From positions 1 through 64,000 of the forward strand of contig CAJTAT010000013.1 in assembly GCA_910574475.1 (NCBI GenBank): a stretch of DNA of 64,000 bases, given 5' to 3'. This document shows, one piece after another, positions 14,578 through 23,089 of this stretch (position 1 is the stretch's first letter; each line of letters begins with the position of its first letter). A program made the translations under genes and the position numbers. Source of the DNA: Clostridia bacterium. Lineage in GTDB: Bacteria; Bacillota; Clostridia; Lachnospirales; Lachnospiraceae. Under the pieces are notes generated by a model. It worked only from the letters and a program-made list of their open reading frames with translations, ran no database searches and was not told the origin of the DNA.

Positions 14578-15261
14578 ATGCAATATCAGATTATGGGAGA
14601 AACAATGCCAGTGGTGGAAATTACTTTTGATGCTGCTGGGGAAGAGATGTACACTCAGTCAGGAGGAATGTCTTGGATGACAGAGGGAGTGGAGATGTCT
14701 ACAAACACCAGAGGAGGCCTGATGAAGGGGATTGGCAGAATGTTTGCAGGGGAATCCATGTTCATGGCGACCTATCAGTCGCAAATGCCAGGGGCAGTGA
14801 TTGCATTTTCATCAACCGTGGCGGGTCGAATCCTCCCTATAGATTTAATGACAGAGGGAAATTTGATCTGTCAGAAAGGTGCGTTCCTCTGCGCTGAGAA
14901 TGGGGTGAACCTGGATGTGGTGTTCACAAAGAAGATTTCTTCTGGACTGTTCGGTGGAGAAGGGTTTATTTTGCAGAAACTTAGCGGATCTGGCATGGCA
15001 TTTTTAGAGATTGACGGAGATATGGTAGAGAAACGCCTTGAGCCAGGAGAGGTGTTGAAAGTGGATACTGGCAATGTGGTAGCTTTTAGCCCTGAAGTCG
15101 CCTATGAGGTAGAAATGGTCAAGGGCCTTGGAAATATTGTACTTGGTGGAGAAGGGCTATTCCTGACCAAGTTGACAGGGCCTGGAAGAGTGATTCTTCA
15201 GACTCAAAATATTTCTGAGTTTGCCGGCAGAATTGCCAAGTTTATTCCAACTGGGAAATAA
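14578..15261 (+). CDS. TIGR00266/AIM24-family protein
   Basis: 227 residues of the all-beta AIM24 fold (TIGR00266). Typical features are an N-terminal MQYQIMGETMPVVEITFDAAGEEMYTQSGGMSWM-like opening, GRMFAGESMFMATYQS, the repeated Gly-rich turns SGLFGGEGFILQKLSGSG and LGGEGLFLTKLTGPGRVILQT. Members are widespread, cytoplasmic and of unknown biochemical role (a mitochondrial homologue, Aim24, affects membrane organisation). Strong TAGGAGGAT ribosome site. It stands alone between a tRNA terminator and a tRNA-Arg promoter. Confidence 0.9.
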   Translation: MQYQIMGETMPVVEITFDAAGEEMYTQSGGMSWMTEGVEMSTNTRGGLMKGIGRMFAGESMFMATYQSQMPGAVIAFSSTVAGRILPIDLMTEGNLICQKGAFLCAENGVNLDVVFTKKISSGLFGGEGFILQKLSGSGMAFLEIDGDMVEKRLEPGEVLKVDTGNVVAFSPEVAYEVEMVKGLGNIVLGGEGLFLTKLTGPGRVILQTQNISEFAGRIAKFIPTGK

Positions 15262-15279
15262 ATTTTTTTAAGAAAAAGG

Positions 15280-15308
15280 TTGATTTCTTCTGTACTTTAT
15301 GCTATGAT
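15280..15308 (+). promoter_or_regulatory. Promoter of tRNA-Arg(ACG)
   Basis: TTGATT (15280-15285), 17-base spacer, TATGAT (15303-15308). Confidence 0.55.
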
Positions 15309-15361
15309 AATCAGGCAGTCGAAAAATAGGAAGTTTTTTGGCGGCGGATTATCATAGGAAT

Positions 15362-15435
15362 GTGGGCGTAGCTCAGCTGGATAGAGCGTTTGGCTACGGA
15401 CCAAAAGGTCGGGGGTTCGAATCCTCTCGCCCACG
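15362..15435 (+). tRNA. tRNA-Arg (anticodon ACG)
   Basis: Acceptor GTGGGCG/CGCCCAC, anticodon loop CTACGGA. It would need A34-to-inosine editing (TadA) to read CGN codons. Single-gene unit with its own terminator. Confidence 0.95.
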
Positions 15436-15443
15436 CTAAAAAA

Positions 15444-15480
15444 TTCCTGACTGTGACAGTACAGTCAGGAGTTTTTTTGT
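15444..15480 (+). terminator. Terminator of tRNA-Arg
   Basis: CCTGACTGT pairs with ACAGTCAGG across GACAGT-type loop bases and is followed by AGTTTTTTT. Confidence 0.9.
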
Positions 15481-15578
15481 TTCACAGGAAAGTTCTATGA
15501 ACTCTTTGATATAATAAACACACTGTGCGACGAGTAGTGGAAATTCTTCTCTACTCAATTTAAAACAGAGGAGACTAA

Positions 15579-16061
15579 ATGGATAGAAATGAATTTGTAA
15601 GTACGCTGCGTGCTGTGTTGACAGGAGAAGTGCCGCCTTCTGTGGTAGAAGATAATGTGCGCTACTATGACAGCTACATTTCACAGGAGATCGCAAGTGG
15701 AAAGAGCGAGAAAGAAGTAATGGAGATGCTTGGGGATCCGCGGCTGATTGCCAAGACGATTGTGGACACCCAGAGCCAAGGGGGAGGTGCCGGATCCTAT
15801 GAGTATTCCTATACCCAGGAGAATCCAGAGTCCCAAAGGGCTTTCCACGCAGAAGTAAATGAGGAAGGCGGCGTTGACTTTAAATATAAGCGTTTTAATT
15901 TTAGTACCTGGTATGGACGTTTATTGCTTATGGTCATTTTGATTGTAGTATTACTTTTAGTCATTACAATTGTTGGGGGAATTCTCTCCTGGGTTTTGCC
16001 CATATTAGTGCCAGTTTTGCTTATTCTGTGGATTATTCGGATGTTTTTTGGGGATCGTTGA
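15579..16061 (+). CDS. DUF1700/HAAS-domain membrane protein
   Basis: 160 residues. The N-terminal HAAS-like helical domain (MDRNEFVSTLRAVLTGEVPP, then YYDSYISQEIASGKSEKEVM, EMLGDPRLIAKTIV; residues 1-63) is followed by a linker and two tightly spaced transmembrane helices (LLLMVILIVVLLLVITIV, then ILSWVLPILVPVLLILWIIR) before a short charged tail. Such proteins are commonly linked with PadR-like regulators in Firmicutes; no regulator gene is adjacent here. It sits in the cell membrane with the helical domain inside. Ribosome site AGAGGAG. Confidence 0.8.
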   Translation: MDRNEFVSTLRAVLTGEVPPSVVEDNVRYYDSYISQEIASGKSEKEVMEMLGDPRLIAKTIVDTQSQGGGAGSYEYSYTQENPESQRAFHAEVNEEGGVDFKYKRFNFSTWYGRLLLMVILIVVLLLVITIVGGILSWVLPILVPVLLILWIIRMFFGDR

Positions 16062-16103
16062 TATATTGGAAGTAAATGGAAAAATAATTTGCGCCATAAC
16101 AGA

Positions 16104-16110
16104 CATAATA
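16104..16110 (+). promoter_or_regulatory. Candidate forespore (sigma-G-type) -10 element
   Basis: CATAATA followed by GG, the same CATAATAGG found before the spore protein gene at 27547. It fits the sigma-G -10 pattern CATnhTA. The -35 match (AAATA, 17-18 bases upstream) is weak. Confidence 0.3.
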
Positions 16111-16151
16111 GGAATGTAAAACTTATTAAAAAGTTTAGGAGGCAAATTATT

Positions 16152-16304
16152 ATGGCAAACAATGCAAACAACACAAACAATGCAAACAACGCAAATAATG
16201 CAAACAACACAAGCAATTCTTCCAGCAAGAATTCTTCTAACTCTAAGAGCTCCAAGAATTCCAGCAAGAATTCCTACAACGACAGCCAGAACTGCAACTA
16301 CTAA
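16152..16304 (+). CDS. Small Asn/Ser-rich low-complexity protein
   Basis: 50 residues from ATG 16152 with a perfect AGGAGG eight bases upstream. An upstream in-frame ATG at 16089 has no such site. The first 20 residues are repeats of A-N-N/T-N-N and the rest alternates Ser, Lys and Asn (NSSSKNSSNSKSSKNSS), with one Cys in the tail. It has no hydrophobic core, so it is disordered. Composition recalls gamma-type spore proteins such as SspE, and a CATAATAGG element shared with the SASP gene lies upstream. A spore role is an inference only. The good ribosome site and the terminator behind it argue it is a real gene. Confidence 0.65.
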   Translation: MANNANNTNNANNANNANNTSNSSSKNSSNSKSSKNSSKNSYNDSQNCNY

Positions 16305-16321
16305 GAAGAATAACTGCAGAG

Positions 16322-16356
16322 AAGCGGGAACCTGTGAAGGCTCCCGCTTTTATTCG
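16322..16356 (+). terminator. Terminator after the Asn/Ser-rich gene
   Basis: AAGCGGGA pairs with TCCCGCTT across about 12 bases and is followed by TTATT. Confidence 0.75.
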
Positions 16357-16492
16357 ACTTATCATATCAGATCCCTCCAGACAAGTATACCTTTGTTCAC
16401 TGAAGGTCCATATGGAAGGGAAAGAGTAGGGGAACCTTTCAATAATGTAGGCATATGATATCTTATACCATAATAGAATAAAAGGTGAAGAT

Positions 16493-16813
16493 ATGGAATT
16501 TGCGACAATTTCCCCACGAGAGATAGATGCTTATCTGTTTCGGTCTGGTTATGTGATTGTTGACCTGAGAGAGCCGCGGGATTTCAGAAAGCTTCATTTA
16601 AAAGGAGCGATTTGTATTCCTTATGATCAGCTGGAGGAACGGGCTCGTATTTTGAAAAATCAAACTCTTGTCTTGTACTGTGAACGAGGCGGTACGAGTC
16701 TGATGGCTGCCAGAGAGCTGAGTGAGAAAGGTTATCGTGTCATGAGTATGATTGGCGGTATTCAGGCTTATAAAGGGAAAAACAGTGAAAGCTACCAGCA
16801 GATTAAGGATTGA
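16493..16813 (+). CDS. Rhodanese-domain sulfurtransferase
   Basis: 106 residues, a single rhodanese domain. VIVDLREPRDFRKLHLKGAICIP is the conserved first half, and the active-site loop is LYCERGGTS with Cys63 as persulfide carrier, followed by AARELSEKGYRVMSMIGGIQAYKG. Single-domain rhodaneses move sulfane sulfur between thiols. The physiological partner is not visible. It begins a five-gene run on the same strand (methyltransferase, protease, RdgB, phosphodiesterase). Ribosome site AAAGGTGA. Confidence 0.9.
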   Translation: MEFATISPREIDAYLFRSGYVIVDLREPRDFRKLHLKGAICIPYDQLEERARILKNQTLVLYCERGGTSLMAARELSEKGYRVMSMIGGIQAYKGKNSESYQQIKD

Positions 16814-16871
16814 CAGCAGTATACCAGACATATTAAGATAAATGATAAGGTAGTTACGAAATGGAGATAAT

Positions 16872-18020
16872 ATGGAGACATTTGAACTGATAGCGCCCTG
16901 TCATTTTGGACTGGAAGCGGTATTAAAGAGAGAGATACTGGATCTGGGATATGAGATCCGTTTGGTAGAAGATGGAAAGGTTACTTTTATTGGAGATGCG
17001 CAAGCTATCTGCCAGGCAAATATTTTCCTGCGCACTGCAGAGAGGGTGCTTTTGAAGGTGGGAAAGTTTCGCGCTGTAACCTTTGATGAATTATTTGAGA
17101 ATATTAAAAATCTTCCGTGGGAGCGCTATATTCCTGCTGACGGAAAGTTTTGGGTTACAAAGGCAACTTCCGTGAAAAGTCAATTGTTCAGCCCTTCAGA
17201 TATTCAATCCATAGTCAAAAAGGCCATGGTAGAACGGATGAAAGGACACTATGGAATCAGTTGGTTTTCGGAAGAAGGAGCGGAATATCCGGTCCGTATT
17301 ACATTTCTAAAGGACGAAGCGACCGTTGGAATTGATACGTCGGGTATTTCCCTACATAAACGGGGCTATCGAAAGTTGGCCAGTAAAGCGCCCATTACAG
17401 AGACTTTGGCGGCAGCTCTTATTATGTTAACGCCCTGGAAAAGAGATAGAATTTTAGTGGATCCCTTTTGCGGTTGTGGAACATTTCCCATTGAAGCGGC
17501 TATGATGGCAGCAAATATGGCACCAGGGATGAATCGTTCTTTTACAGCAGAAGCCTGGACAAGCTTGATTGCACGAAAGTACTGGTATGAGGCTGTCACT
17601 GAGGCAAATGATCTGTTGATGGAGTCTGTTGAGACAGATATTCAGGGGTATGATATTGATCCTGCCATGGTAAAGGCAGCAAGGGAAAATGCACGGGAAG
17701 CTGGCGTGGAACATCTGATTCATTTTCAGGCAAGGCCGGTCAGTCAGTTGCGTCATCCCAAAAAATATGGGTTTGTGATTACCAATCCCCCCTATGGAGA
17801 GCGATTGGAGGAAAAAGAGAAGCTGCCTGAGCTCTATGGACAGATTGGAGAAGCGCTTAGACAACTGGATAGCTGGTCGGCCTATCTGATTACCAGCTAT
17901 GAGGAAGCAGAGCGTTATATTGGAAGAAAAGCAGATAAGAATCGTAAGATTTATAATGGCATGTTAAAGACTTATTTTTATCAGTTCCTTGGGCCGAAAC
18001 CCCCGAGGAGGACAGGCTAA
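16872..18020 (+). CDS. THUMP-domain 23S rRNA m2G methyltransferase (RlmL N-terminal/YpsC type)
   Basis: 382 residues. An N-terminal THUMP RNA-binding domain (about residues 1-165, GLEAVLKREILDLGYEI) is followed by a UPF0020 Rossmann methyltransferase with HKRGYRKLASKAPITETLAA, the SAM-binding VDPFCGCGTFPIEAA, GYDIDPAMVKAARENA and the catalytic NPPYGERL. This domain order is that of YpsC-like proteins, corresponding to the first half of E. coli RlmL, which methylates 23S rRNA at G2445. Cytoplasmic. The site in this organism is inferred. Confidence 0.9.
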   Translation: METFELIAPCHFGLEAVLKREILDLGYEIRLVEDGKVTFIGDAQAICQANIFLRTAERVLLKVGKFRAVTFDELFENIKNLPWERYIPADGKFWVTKATSVKSQLFSPSDIQSIVKKAMVERMKGHYGISWFSEEGAEYPVRITFLKDEATVGIDTSGISLHKRGYRKLASKAPITETLAAALIMLTPWKRDRILVDPFCGCGTFPIEAAMMAANMAPGMNRSFTAEAWTSLIARKYWYEAVTEANDLLMESVETDIQGYDIDPAMVKAARENAREAGVEHLIHFQARPVSQLRHPKKYGFVITNPPYGERLEEKEKLPELYGQIGEALRQLDSWSAYLITSYEEAERYIGRKADKNRKIYNGMLKTYFYQFLGPKPPRRTG

Positions 18021-18026
18021 TATTGT

Positions 18027-19418
18027 ATGGGAAAGATAATAAGAAGAGGAATCCTGATTATTTTCTTTGGACTTTTGTTCCTTGTAGGAAAAGAAAAGCT
18101 TGAGCAATGGTATCAGGAAGAAACCCAGGCTACCGTTAGCAATGTAATGCAGATGATACCGGAGCCGTCAGAACTGAAGAAGAAAGAGATCGTCATTGAA
18201 AAGATACGGGAAGAAGTGGAGCTTCCACAGGTGTATGATTACCGGCAGGAAGGCAGGGATATACCGGTACGGGATCAGGGGCGATACGGAACTTGCTGGG
18301 CATTTGCCGCTCTCACGGCCATGGAGACAGCCCTGATGCCCGAAGAACTGATGGACTTTTCCCGGGATCATTTGAATTTTCAGAATCACTACCTTCTGTC
18401 CACAGAAGAAGGGGGATCTTATATTATGTCTGTGGCCTACCTAACTAGCTGGCAGGGCCCGGTCCTGGAAGAGGACGACCCTTATGGAGATAATGTATCT
18501 ACCGAAGGATTGTCGGCGGTGAAGCACGTCCAGGAGGTTCGCATGCCAGATTATAAGGATTATCAGGCAGTCAAGCAGACGGTCTATTTATATGGCGGAG
18601 TGGAGAGCTCTTTATATGTGGACTTTACGAACTCTCAGGAGGAATCGGATTATTTCAACAGAGAATATTCCAGCTACTGCTATAATGGCCCGGAAGAACC
18701 CAATCACGATATAGTGATTATTGGGTGGGATGATACATATCCAGCTGAAAATTTCAGCGTGGAAGTGCAAGGAGACGGAGCATTTATCTGCCAAAATAGC
18801 TGGGGGACCAGTTTTGGTGAGGAAGGTATCTTTTATGTTTCCTACTATGATACGAATATCGGAAGCTATAGTGTAGCTTATACAAAGGTGGAGGATGTAG
18901 ACAATTATGATGTACTGTATCAGTCAGATCTGTGTGGTTGGTCTGGACAGATAGGCTACAATTCTGATACAGGCTGCTTTGCCAATGTGTATGAGGCAAC
19001 CAGCGATCAGGAGATACAGGCAGTGGGATTTTATGCTACAGGCGGCGACACAGAATATTATCTGGCTGTGATTCCTAATTTCCAGGATGAAAGTTCCTTA
19101 GAAAACCTGGAATATGTACAGGGAGGATACCTGCAGTATACAGGCTTTTATACAGTAAAGCTGGAGACGCCAGTGTCATTGGAGGCAGGACAGAAATTTG
19201 CAGTGGCAGTTCGGGTCAAGACTCCAGAGAGCACCTATCCCATAGCGGCCGAATTTGCCCTATCGGAGTTTGGCGAGGCAGTGGATTTGAGCGATGGAGA
19301 GGGTTATATCAGCTCAGATGGAAGAAATTGGGAGAACGTCGAAGATACACAAAATAGTAATTTGTGTCTAAAAGTATATGCTTGTGAAAAAGAAATAGAA
19401 TCAGAGGAAAACCAATGA
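18027..19418 (+). CDS. Membrane-anchored papain-like (C1) cysteine protease
   Basis: 463 residues. An N-terminal uncleaved-looking signal anchor (residues 5-20, RRGILIIFFGLLFLVG) places it on the outer face of the membrane. The C1 domain follows: VYDYRQEGRDIPVRDQGRYGTC with Gln84 and Cys90, His227 in PNHDIVIIGWDD and Asn257 in CQNSWGTSFGEEGIFYVSY, a complete catalytic set. Residues about 290-455 form a beta-rich lectin-like module. Bacterial relatives in gut Clostridia are extracellular. It has no propeptide of the classical kind. It overlaps rdgB by 4 bases (ATGA), odd company for a surface protease. Confidence 0.9.
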   Translation: MGKIIRRGILIIFFGLLFLVGKEKLEQWYQEETQATVSNVMQMIPEPSELKKKEIVIEKIREEVELPQVYDYRQEGRDIPVRDQGRYGTCWAFAALTAMETALMPEELMDFSRDHLNFQNHYLLSTEEGGSYIMSVAYLTSWQGPVLEEDDPYGDNVSTEGLSAVKHVQEVRMPDYKDYQAVKQTVYLYGGVESSLYVDFTNSQEESDYFNREYSSYCYNGPEEPNHDIVIIGWDDTYPAENFSVEVQGDGAFICQNSWGTSFGEEGIFYVSYYDTNIGSYSVAYTKVEDVDNYDVLYQSDLCGWSGQIGYNSDTGCFANVYEATSDQEIQAVGFYATGGDTEYYLAVIPNFQDESSLENLEYVQGGYLQYTGFYTVKLETPVSLEAGQKFAVAVRVKTPESTYPIAAEFALSEFGEAVDLSDGEGYISSDGRNWENVEDTQNSNLCLKVYACEKEIESEENQ

Positions 19419-20029
19419 AAGAAAAAATTATATTTGCCACTGGAAATGAAGGAAAGATGAGAGAGATCCGCATGATTTTGGAGGATCTTGGAATGGAAAT
19501 TCTCTCTATGAAAGAAGTAGATATTCAGGCGGACATTGAAGAAAATGGCTCTACCTTTGAAGAAAATGCAGTGATTAAAGCAAAAGCTGTGATGGAATTG
19601 ACAGGAACCATTGTCCTGGCGGATGATTCCGGTCTGGAAATCGATTATCTGAATAAAGAGCCTGGTATCTACTCTGCCCGGTATATGGGGGAGGATACCT
19701 CCTATCGAATCAAAAATCAGAATTTGATTGACCGATTAGACGGAGTACCGGAGGAAAAGCGCACCGCCCGTTTTGTCTGTGTGATAGCGGCTGCTTTGCC
19801 GGACGGTCGCGTACTGGTGACACGAGGCGCCATTGAGGGGATCATCGGATACGAAGAGCGGGGCGAGGGCGGATTTGGGTACGATCCTATCTTTTTCCTG
19901 CCTGAATATGGCTGTTCAACCGCAGAGCTTTCCATGGAGAAGAAAAATGAGCTGAGTCATCGAGGAAAAGCCTTGAGAGCCATGAAAGAAGAATTAAAAA
20001 AAGCCTTGGGATTTAAGAGAGGAATATAG
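19415..20029 (+). CDS. rdgB: XTP/dITP diphosphatase (RdgB/HAM1)
   Basis: 204 residues, family length. It begins IIFATGNEGKMREIRMIL with the substrate-binding TGNxxK motif. ADDSGLEIDYLNKEPGIYSARYMGE carries the catalytic Asp and the conserved GxYSAR, and GEGGFGYDPIFF is the second signature, with SHRGKALRAM at the end. It removes inosine and xanthosine triphosphates from the nucleotide pool. Start overlaps the protease stop, and the metallophosphoesterase follows after 3 bases, an arrangement (rdgB-yfcE-like) common in Clostridia. Confidence 0.95.
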   Translation: MKEKIIFATGNEGKMREIRMILEDLGMEILSMKEVDIQADIEENGSTFEENAVIKAKAVMELTGTIVLADDSGLEIDYLNKEPGIYSARYMGEDTSYRIKNQNLIDRLDGVPEEKRTARFVCVIAAALPDGRVLVTRGAIEGIIGYEERGEGGFGYDPIFFLPEYGCSTAELSMEKKNELSHRGKALRAMKEELKKALGFKRGI

Positions 20030-20032
20030 AAA

Positions 20033-20518
20033 ATGAAAGTACTGATTGTCAGTGATACCCACGGAAGAGACAGGGTTCTTAAAAATCTGTTGCAACGCAT
20101 AAAGCCTATTGACATGCTGATTCACTGTGGAGACGTGGAGGGGAGTGAAGATTATATTCGTGCTATGGCAGAGTGCCCGGTACACATGGTAGCGGGAAAC
20201 AATGATTTTTTCTGTGATTTGCCAAAGGAAGAGGATTTTTACATAGGAAAATATCGTGTTTTGCTGACTCATGGACATTATTATTATATTTCTATGGGAA
20301 CCCAGATGATTAAGGAGGATGCCCGGGCCCGGGGATTCGATATTGCTATGTTTGGTCATACTCATAGGCCCTACCTTGACCAAAATAAAGATATTACGGT
20401 CCTGAATCCAGGAAGTCTCTCTTATCCCCGACAGGAGGGGAGAAAGCCCAGCTATATGATTATGGAATTGGACCAGGAGGGACAGGCACATTTTACGATA
20501 AATTATTTATCAGATTAG
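20033..20518 (+). CDS. YfcE/MJ0936-family metallophosphoesterase
   Basis: 161 residues. Metal ligands are in VSDTHGR (residues 6-12), HCGDVEG, AGNND, LTHGHYY and FGHTHRP, the full calcineurin-like two-metal set. Members hydrolyse phosphodiesters. The in vivo substrate is unsettled. Cytoplasmic. Last gene of the rhodanese-to-yfcE run, and followed by the promoter of the second tRNA cluster. Confidence 0.92.
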   Translation: MKVLIVSDTHGRDRVLKNLLQRIKPIDMLIHCGDVEGSEDYIRAMAECPVHMVAGNNDFFCDLPKEEDFYIGKYRVLLTHGHYYYISMGTQMIKEDARARGFDIAMFGHTHRPYLDQNKDITVLNPGSLSYPRQEGRKPSYMIMELDQEGQAHFTINYLSD

Positions 20519-20554
20519 CTACGAAGAAACTGTTACAAATTGTTAAAAAAATGA

Positions 20555-20583
20555 TTGACATTTGAAAAGTTATATAGTAGAAT
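20555..20583 (+). promoter_or_regulatory. Promoter of the second tRNA cluster
   Basis: Consensus TTGACA (20555-20560), 17-base spacer, TAGAAT (20578-20583). Confidence 0.75.
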
Positions 20584-20623
20584 ATGTCTTGCGTCACGTA
20601 ATGACAATATATGTGAATAACTA

Positions 20624-20698
20624 CGGGGTGTGGCTCAGCTTGGCTAGAGCGCCTGGTTTGGGACCAGGAGGTCGCAGGTTCGAATCCTGTCACCCCGA
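20624..20698 (+). tRNA. tRNA-Pro (anticodon TGG)
   Basis: Acceptor CGGGGTG/CACCCCG, anticodon loop TTTGGGA, discriminator A. Confidence 0.95.
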
Positions 20699-20703
20699 TA
20701 TCT

Positions 20704-20774
20704 GCGGGTGTAGTTCAATGGTAGAACACCAGCCTTCCAAGCTGGACACGTGGGTTCGATTCCCATCACCCGCT
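20704..20774 (+). tRNA. tRNA-Gly (anticodon TCC)
   Basis: Acceptor GCGGGTG/CACCCGC, anticodon loop CTTCCAA, short D-loop typical of Gly. Confidence 0.95.
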
Positions 20775-20874
20775 TGTATTGAGCACTCAGCCAAATATGG
20801 TATTTTGGTCCTGTTGCAAAAAGGTGTCAGACTGTTTGTTGTTTTACCAGGCAGGAAACGTTGCTTGATACTCT

Positions 20875-20948
<74 letters not shown>

Positions 20949-21006
20949 TTAGCGGGAAATTTATCATGTAGCTCACTACAAGATATATTGACTGATAAAT
21001 CATTAT

Positions 21007-21081
21007 GGTGGGTATAGCGCAGTTGGTTAGCGCGCCAGATTGTGGCTCTGGAGGCCAAGGGTTCGAATCCCTTTATCCACC
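21007..21081 (+). tRNA. tRNA-His (anticodon GTG)
   Basis: Acceptor GTGGGTA/TATCCAC with an extra G at -1 (21007) opposite C73 (21081), the histidine identity pair. Anticodon loop TTGTGGC. Confidence 0.95.
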
Positions 21082-21099
21082 CTTTGCGAAAGCAATTTT

Positions 21100-21171
21100 T
21101 GGGCTATCGCCAAGCGGTAAGGCACAGGACTTTGACTCCTGCATTCGCTGGTTCAAATCCAGCTAGCCCAG
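21100..21171 (+). tRNA. tRNA-Gln (anticodon TTG)
   Basis: Acceptor TGGGCTA/TAGCCCA, anticodon loop CTTTGAC. Confidence 0.95.
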
Positions 21172-21210
21172 TTTGGGCAGATGCAGGACAACCTGTTCTT
21201 CTCAAAATAG

Positions 21211-21283
21211 GGAGCATTAGCTCAGGTGGTAGAGCACTTGACTTTTAATCAAGTTGTCCGGGGTTCGAATCCCCGATGCTTCA
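21211..21283 (+). tRNA. tRNA-Lys (anticodon TTT)
   Basis: Acceptor GGAGCAT/ATGCTTC with one G-U pair, anticodon loop CTTTTAA. Confidence 0.95.
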
Positions 21284-21372
21284 TGCATGATAAGGGGCCG
21301 TAACAGACTGATAAGTTGTTGCGGCTGACTTCTTCTTAAGAGCAATTCAAAAAAGATGAAGCTTGCTATCAA

Positions 21373-21454
21373 GCGGATATGGCGGAATTGGCAGACGCGA
21401 TAGATTTAGGTTCTATTGTCAACAGACGTGCAGGTTCAAGTCCTGTTATCCGCA
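21373..21454 (+). tRNA. tRNA-Leu (anticodon TAG)
   Basis: Class II with variable arm, acceptor GCGGATA/TATCCGC, anticodon loop TTTAGGT. Last tRNA of the cluster. Confidence 0.95.
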
Positions 21455-21458
21455 TCAA

Positions 21459-21505
21459 ACGGCGCGAAGCCTGAACACGAGTGGTTCAGGCCTCGCGCCG
21501 TTTTG
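21459..21505 (+). terminator. Terminator of the second tRNA cluster
   Basis: Long stem: AACGGCGCGA / TCGCGCCGTT outside, CCTGAAC / GTTCAGG inside, ending GTTTTG. Very stable. Confidence 0.9.
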
Positions 21506-21541
21506 CACATGAAAAGAATCGTGTCAACTAGAAAGCCAGTA

Positions 21542-21571
21542 TTGAAATACCAGGTATAGTTGTGTTATAGT
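21542..21571 (+). promoter_or_regulatory. Promoter of the solute-binding lipoprotein gene
   Basis: TTGAAA (21542-21547), 18-base spacer, TATAGT (21566-21571). Confidence 0.6.
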
Positions 21572-21596
21572 GATAGAAGTTAAGGAGGCTTACAAA

Positions 21597-23015
21597 ATGG
21601 CTGTATGGAAAAAAATGACTGCGCTTACCCTGAGCGGGCTGCTAATTTTCTCAATGTGCGCCTGCAAAGGAAAGGAGAGCGAAGGTGAAGATATAGATAT
21701 ACAAGTAGTTCCAGAAGAAGAGCAGGAAAGCGTGCCAGAGGAAGTAGAGGAAGAAGTTCCTGCGGTTCTTTCTGATTTGGATGCAACCATTTCCTGGTGG
21801 ACATACCCTGTTTTTGTCCAGGATGAGGAGCAGGAGGATGGAGTCTATGAACAGCATCTTATCGAGGAGTTTAATAAAAAGTATCCCAATATTAAAGTAG
21901 AGTTGAACTTATTGGACTATGCAGAAGGTCCAGATCAGGTTCAGGGACTGATAGAAGCCGAGGGCGGAGAACTGCCAGATGTCTTGTTGGACGGGCCAGG
22001 GAGAATCAGTACTTATGCCAAAGAAGGTGTTTTAGCAGATCTGGGGAGCATGTTTACAGAGGAAGTGGAATCTGATATGGTAAGTGATGGGATCTTAAGT
22101 GCCTGCCGGAGTGGAGACACTTATGTCATGTACCCCTTAAGCGCCTCCAATTATGTGATGGCCTTTAACCGATATATGGTGGAGGGATCTGGGGCTATGG
22201 AGTTGATGAATCAGGAGGGAGCCCGTCTGTGGACCACAGAGGCTTTTGAGCAGGTTTTAGAGCGCTTGAACACTTCTGGCTTTAACAGTGGAAGTTTTTA
22301 CTGTTCTGGGATTGCAGGGGATTATGCAACCAGATCTTTTGTCACTAATTTATATGATGGGAGTCTGATGAATGAGGATAAAAGCGCTTATACGATGGAC
22401 AGCGAGGCCAATCAGACAGCATTAACGAAGATCCAGGAATGGATGGAAAATGGTTGGATCCAAAATGGCTCTGGTTCCTCCGGGGCAGACGCAGTTACTT
22501 CCTTTGTGAATGGTGAGAGCTCGTATTGTCTTTTGTGGAGTCTCCCTCAGGCTATCAGCAATGCTCAGACGTTGGCGGAGAATGGGGTGGAAGCTGTTGT
22601 GATGCCGTACCCTTCCGCAGATGGCACGCCGTCTCTGGAATATATCCTGAACGGTTTTTGCATTTTCCATCAGGAAGATGAAAAAAGGGAAGAGGCATCC
22701 CGGTATTTTGTAGATTTTCTCTGTAATGATGAGACAGTGGCGGTGGAAAATGTAATTCGTAGCGGAGCATTTCCAGTACGGACCTCCATGGGGGATATCT
22801 ATGAGGGTAATGAACAGGCTCAGTTATACGAAGCACTTTTGCCCTACAGCGGCACGTATTATAACAAGGTGGAAGGCTTTGAGGAGATGCGGGTTTATTG
22901 GTATCAGATGGCGGCCGAGATTTTGAACAAAGAATACAGTGTCGAGGAGTCTACAAAAAGTTTTGTAGAGTATGCAAATAAAACATTGATAAAAAAAGAA
23001 CCCACGATAGAATAA
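21597..23015 (+). CDS. Extracellular solute-binding lipoprotein (ABC sugar-type)
   Basis: 472 residues from ATG 21597, which has AAGGAGG in place; an earlier in-frame ATG at 21570 overlaps the promoter -10. A lipoprotein signal peptide (WKKMTALTLSGLLIFSMCAC) ends at a Cys, followed by an acidic linker rich in Glu (about residues 25-55) and the type-I periplasmic-binding fold (TISWWTYPVF, HLIEEFNKKYPNIKVEL, ELPDVLLDGPGRI). It resembles carbohydrate-binding SBPs. No permease or ATPase gene is adjacent, so partners must be encoded elsewhere. The lipobox is slightly atypical (MCAC). Confidence 0.85.
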   Translation: MAVWKKMTALTLSGLLIFSMCACKGKESEGEDIDIQVVPEEEQESVPEEVEEEVPAVLSDLDATISWWTYPVFVQDEEQEDGVYEQHLIEEFNKKYPNIKVELNLLDYAEGPDQVQGLIEAEGGELPDVLLDGPGRISTYAKEGVLADLGSMFTEEVESDMVSDGILSACRSGDTYVMYPLSASNYVMAFNRYMVEGSGAMELMNQEGARLWTTEAFEQVLERLNTSGFNSGSFYCSGIAGDYATRSFVTNLYDGSLMNEDKSAYTMDSEANQTALTKIQEWMENGWIQNGSGSSGADAVTSFVNGESSYCLLWSLPQAISNAQTLAENGVEAVVMPYPSADGTPSLEYILNGFCIFHQEDEKREEASRYFVDFLCNDETVAVENVIRSGAFPVRTSMGDIYEGNEQAQLYEALLPYSGTYYNKVEGFEEMRVYWYQMAAEILNKEYSVEESTKSFVEYANKTLIKKEPTIE

Positions 23016-23028
23016 GTAGTTAGAGATA

Positions 23029-23075
23029 CAGGGACCTTGAGATACGGACAAGCCGTGTCCGGGTTCCTGTTTGCG
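23029..23075 (+). terminator. Terminator between the lipoprotein gene and pyrC
   Basis: Outer stem CAGGGACC/GGTTCCTG, inner CGGACA/TGTCCG, followed by TTTGCG. I see no PyrR-binding consensus, so it is read as a terminator rather than a pyr attenuator. Confidence 0.6.
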
Positions 23076-23089
23076 TAGGAGGTAAGCTT

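Noticed and set aside
16152..16211. Short A/C-rich repeat as a CRISPR or satellite array
   Set aside because: The periodicity is 3 to 9 bases and keeps one reading frame (A-N-N repeats) behind a perfect ribosome site; there are no spacers.
23029..23075. PyrR attenuator before pyrC
   Set aside because: The hairpin pair is symmetrical and lacks the PyrR-binding loop consensus; it reads as the terminator of the upstream gene.
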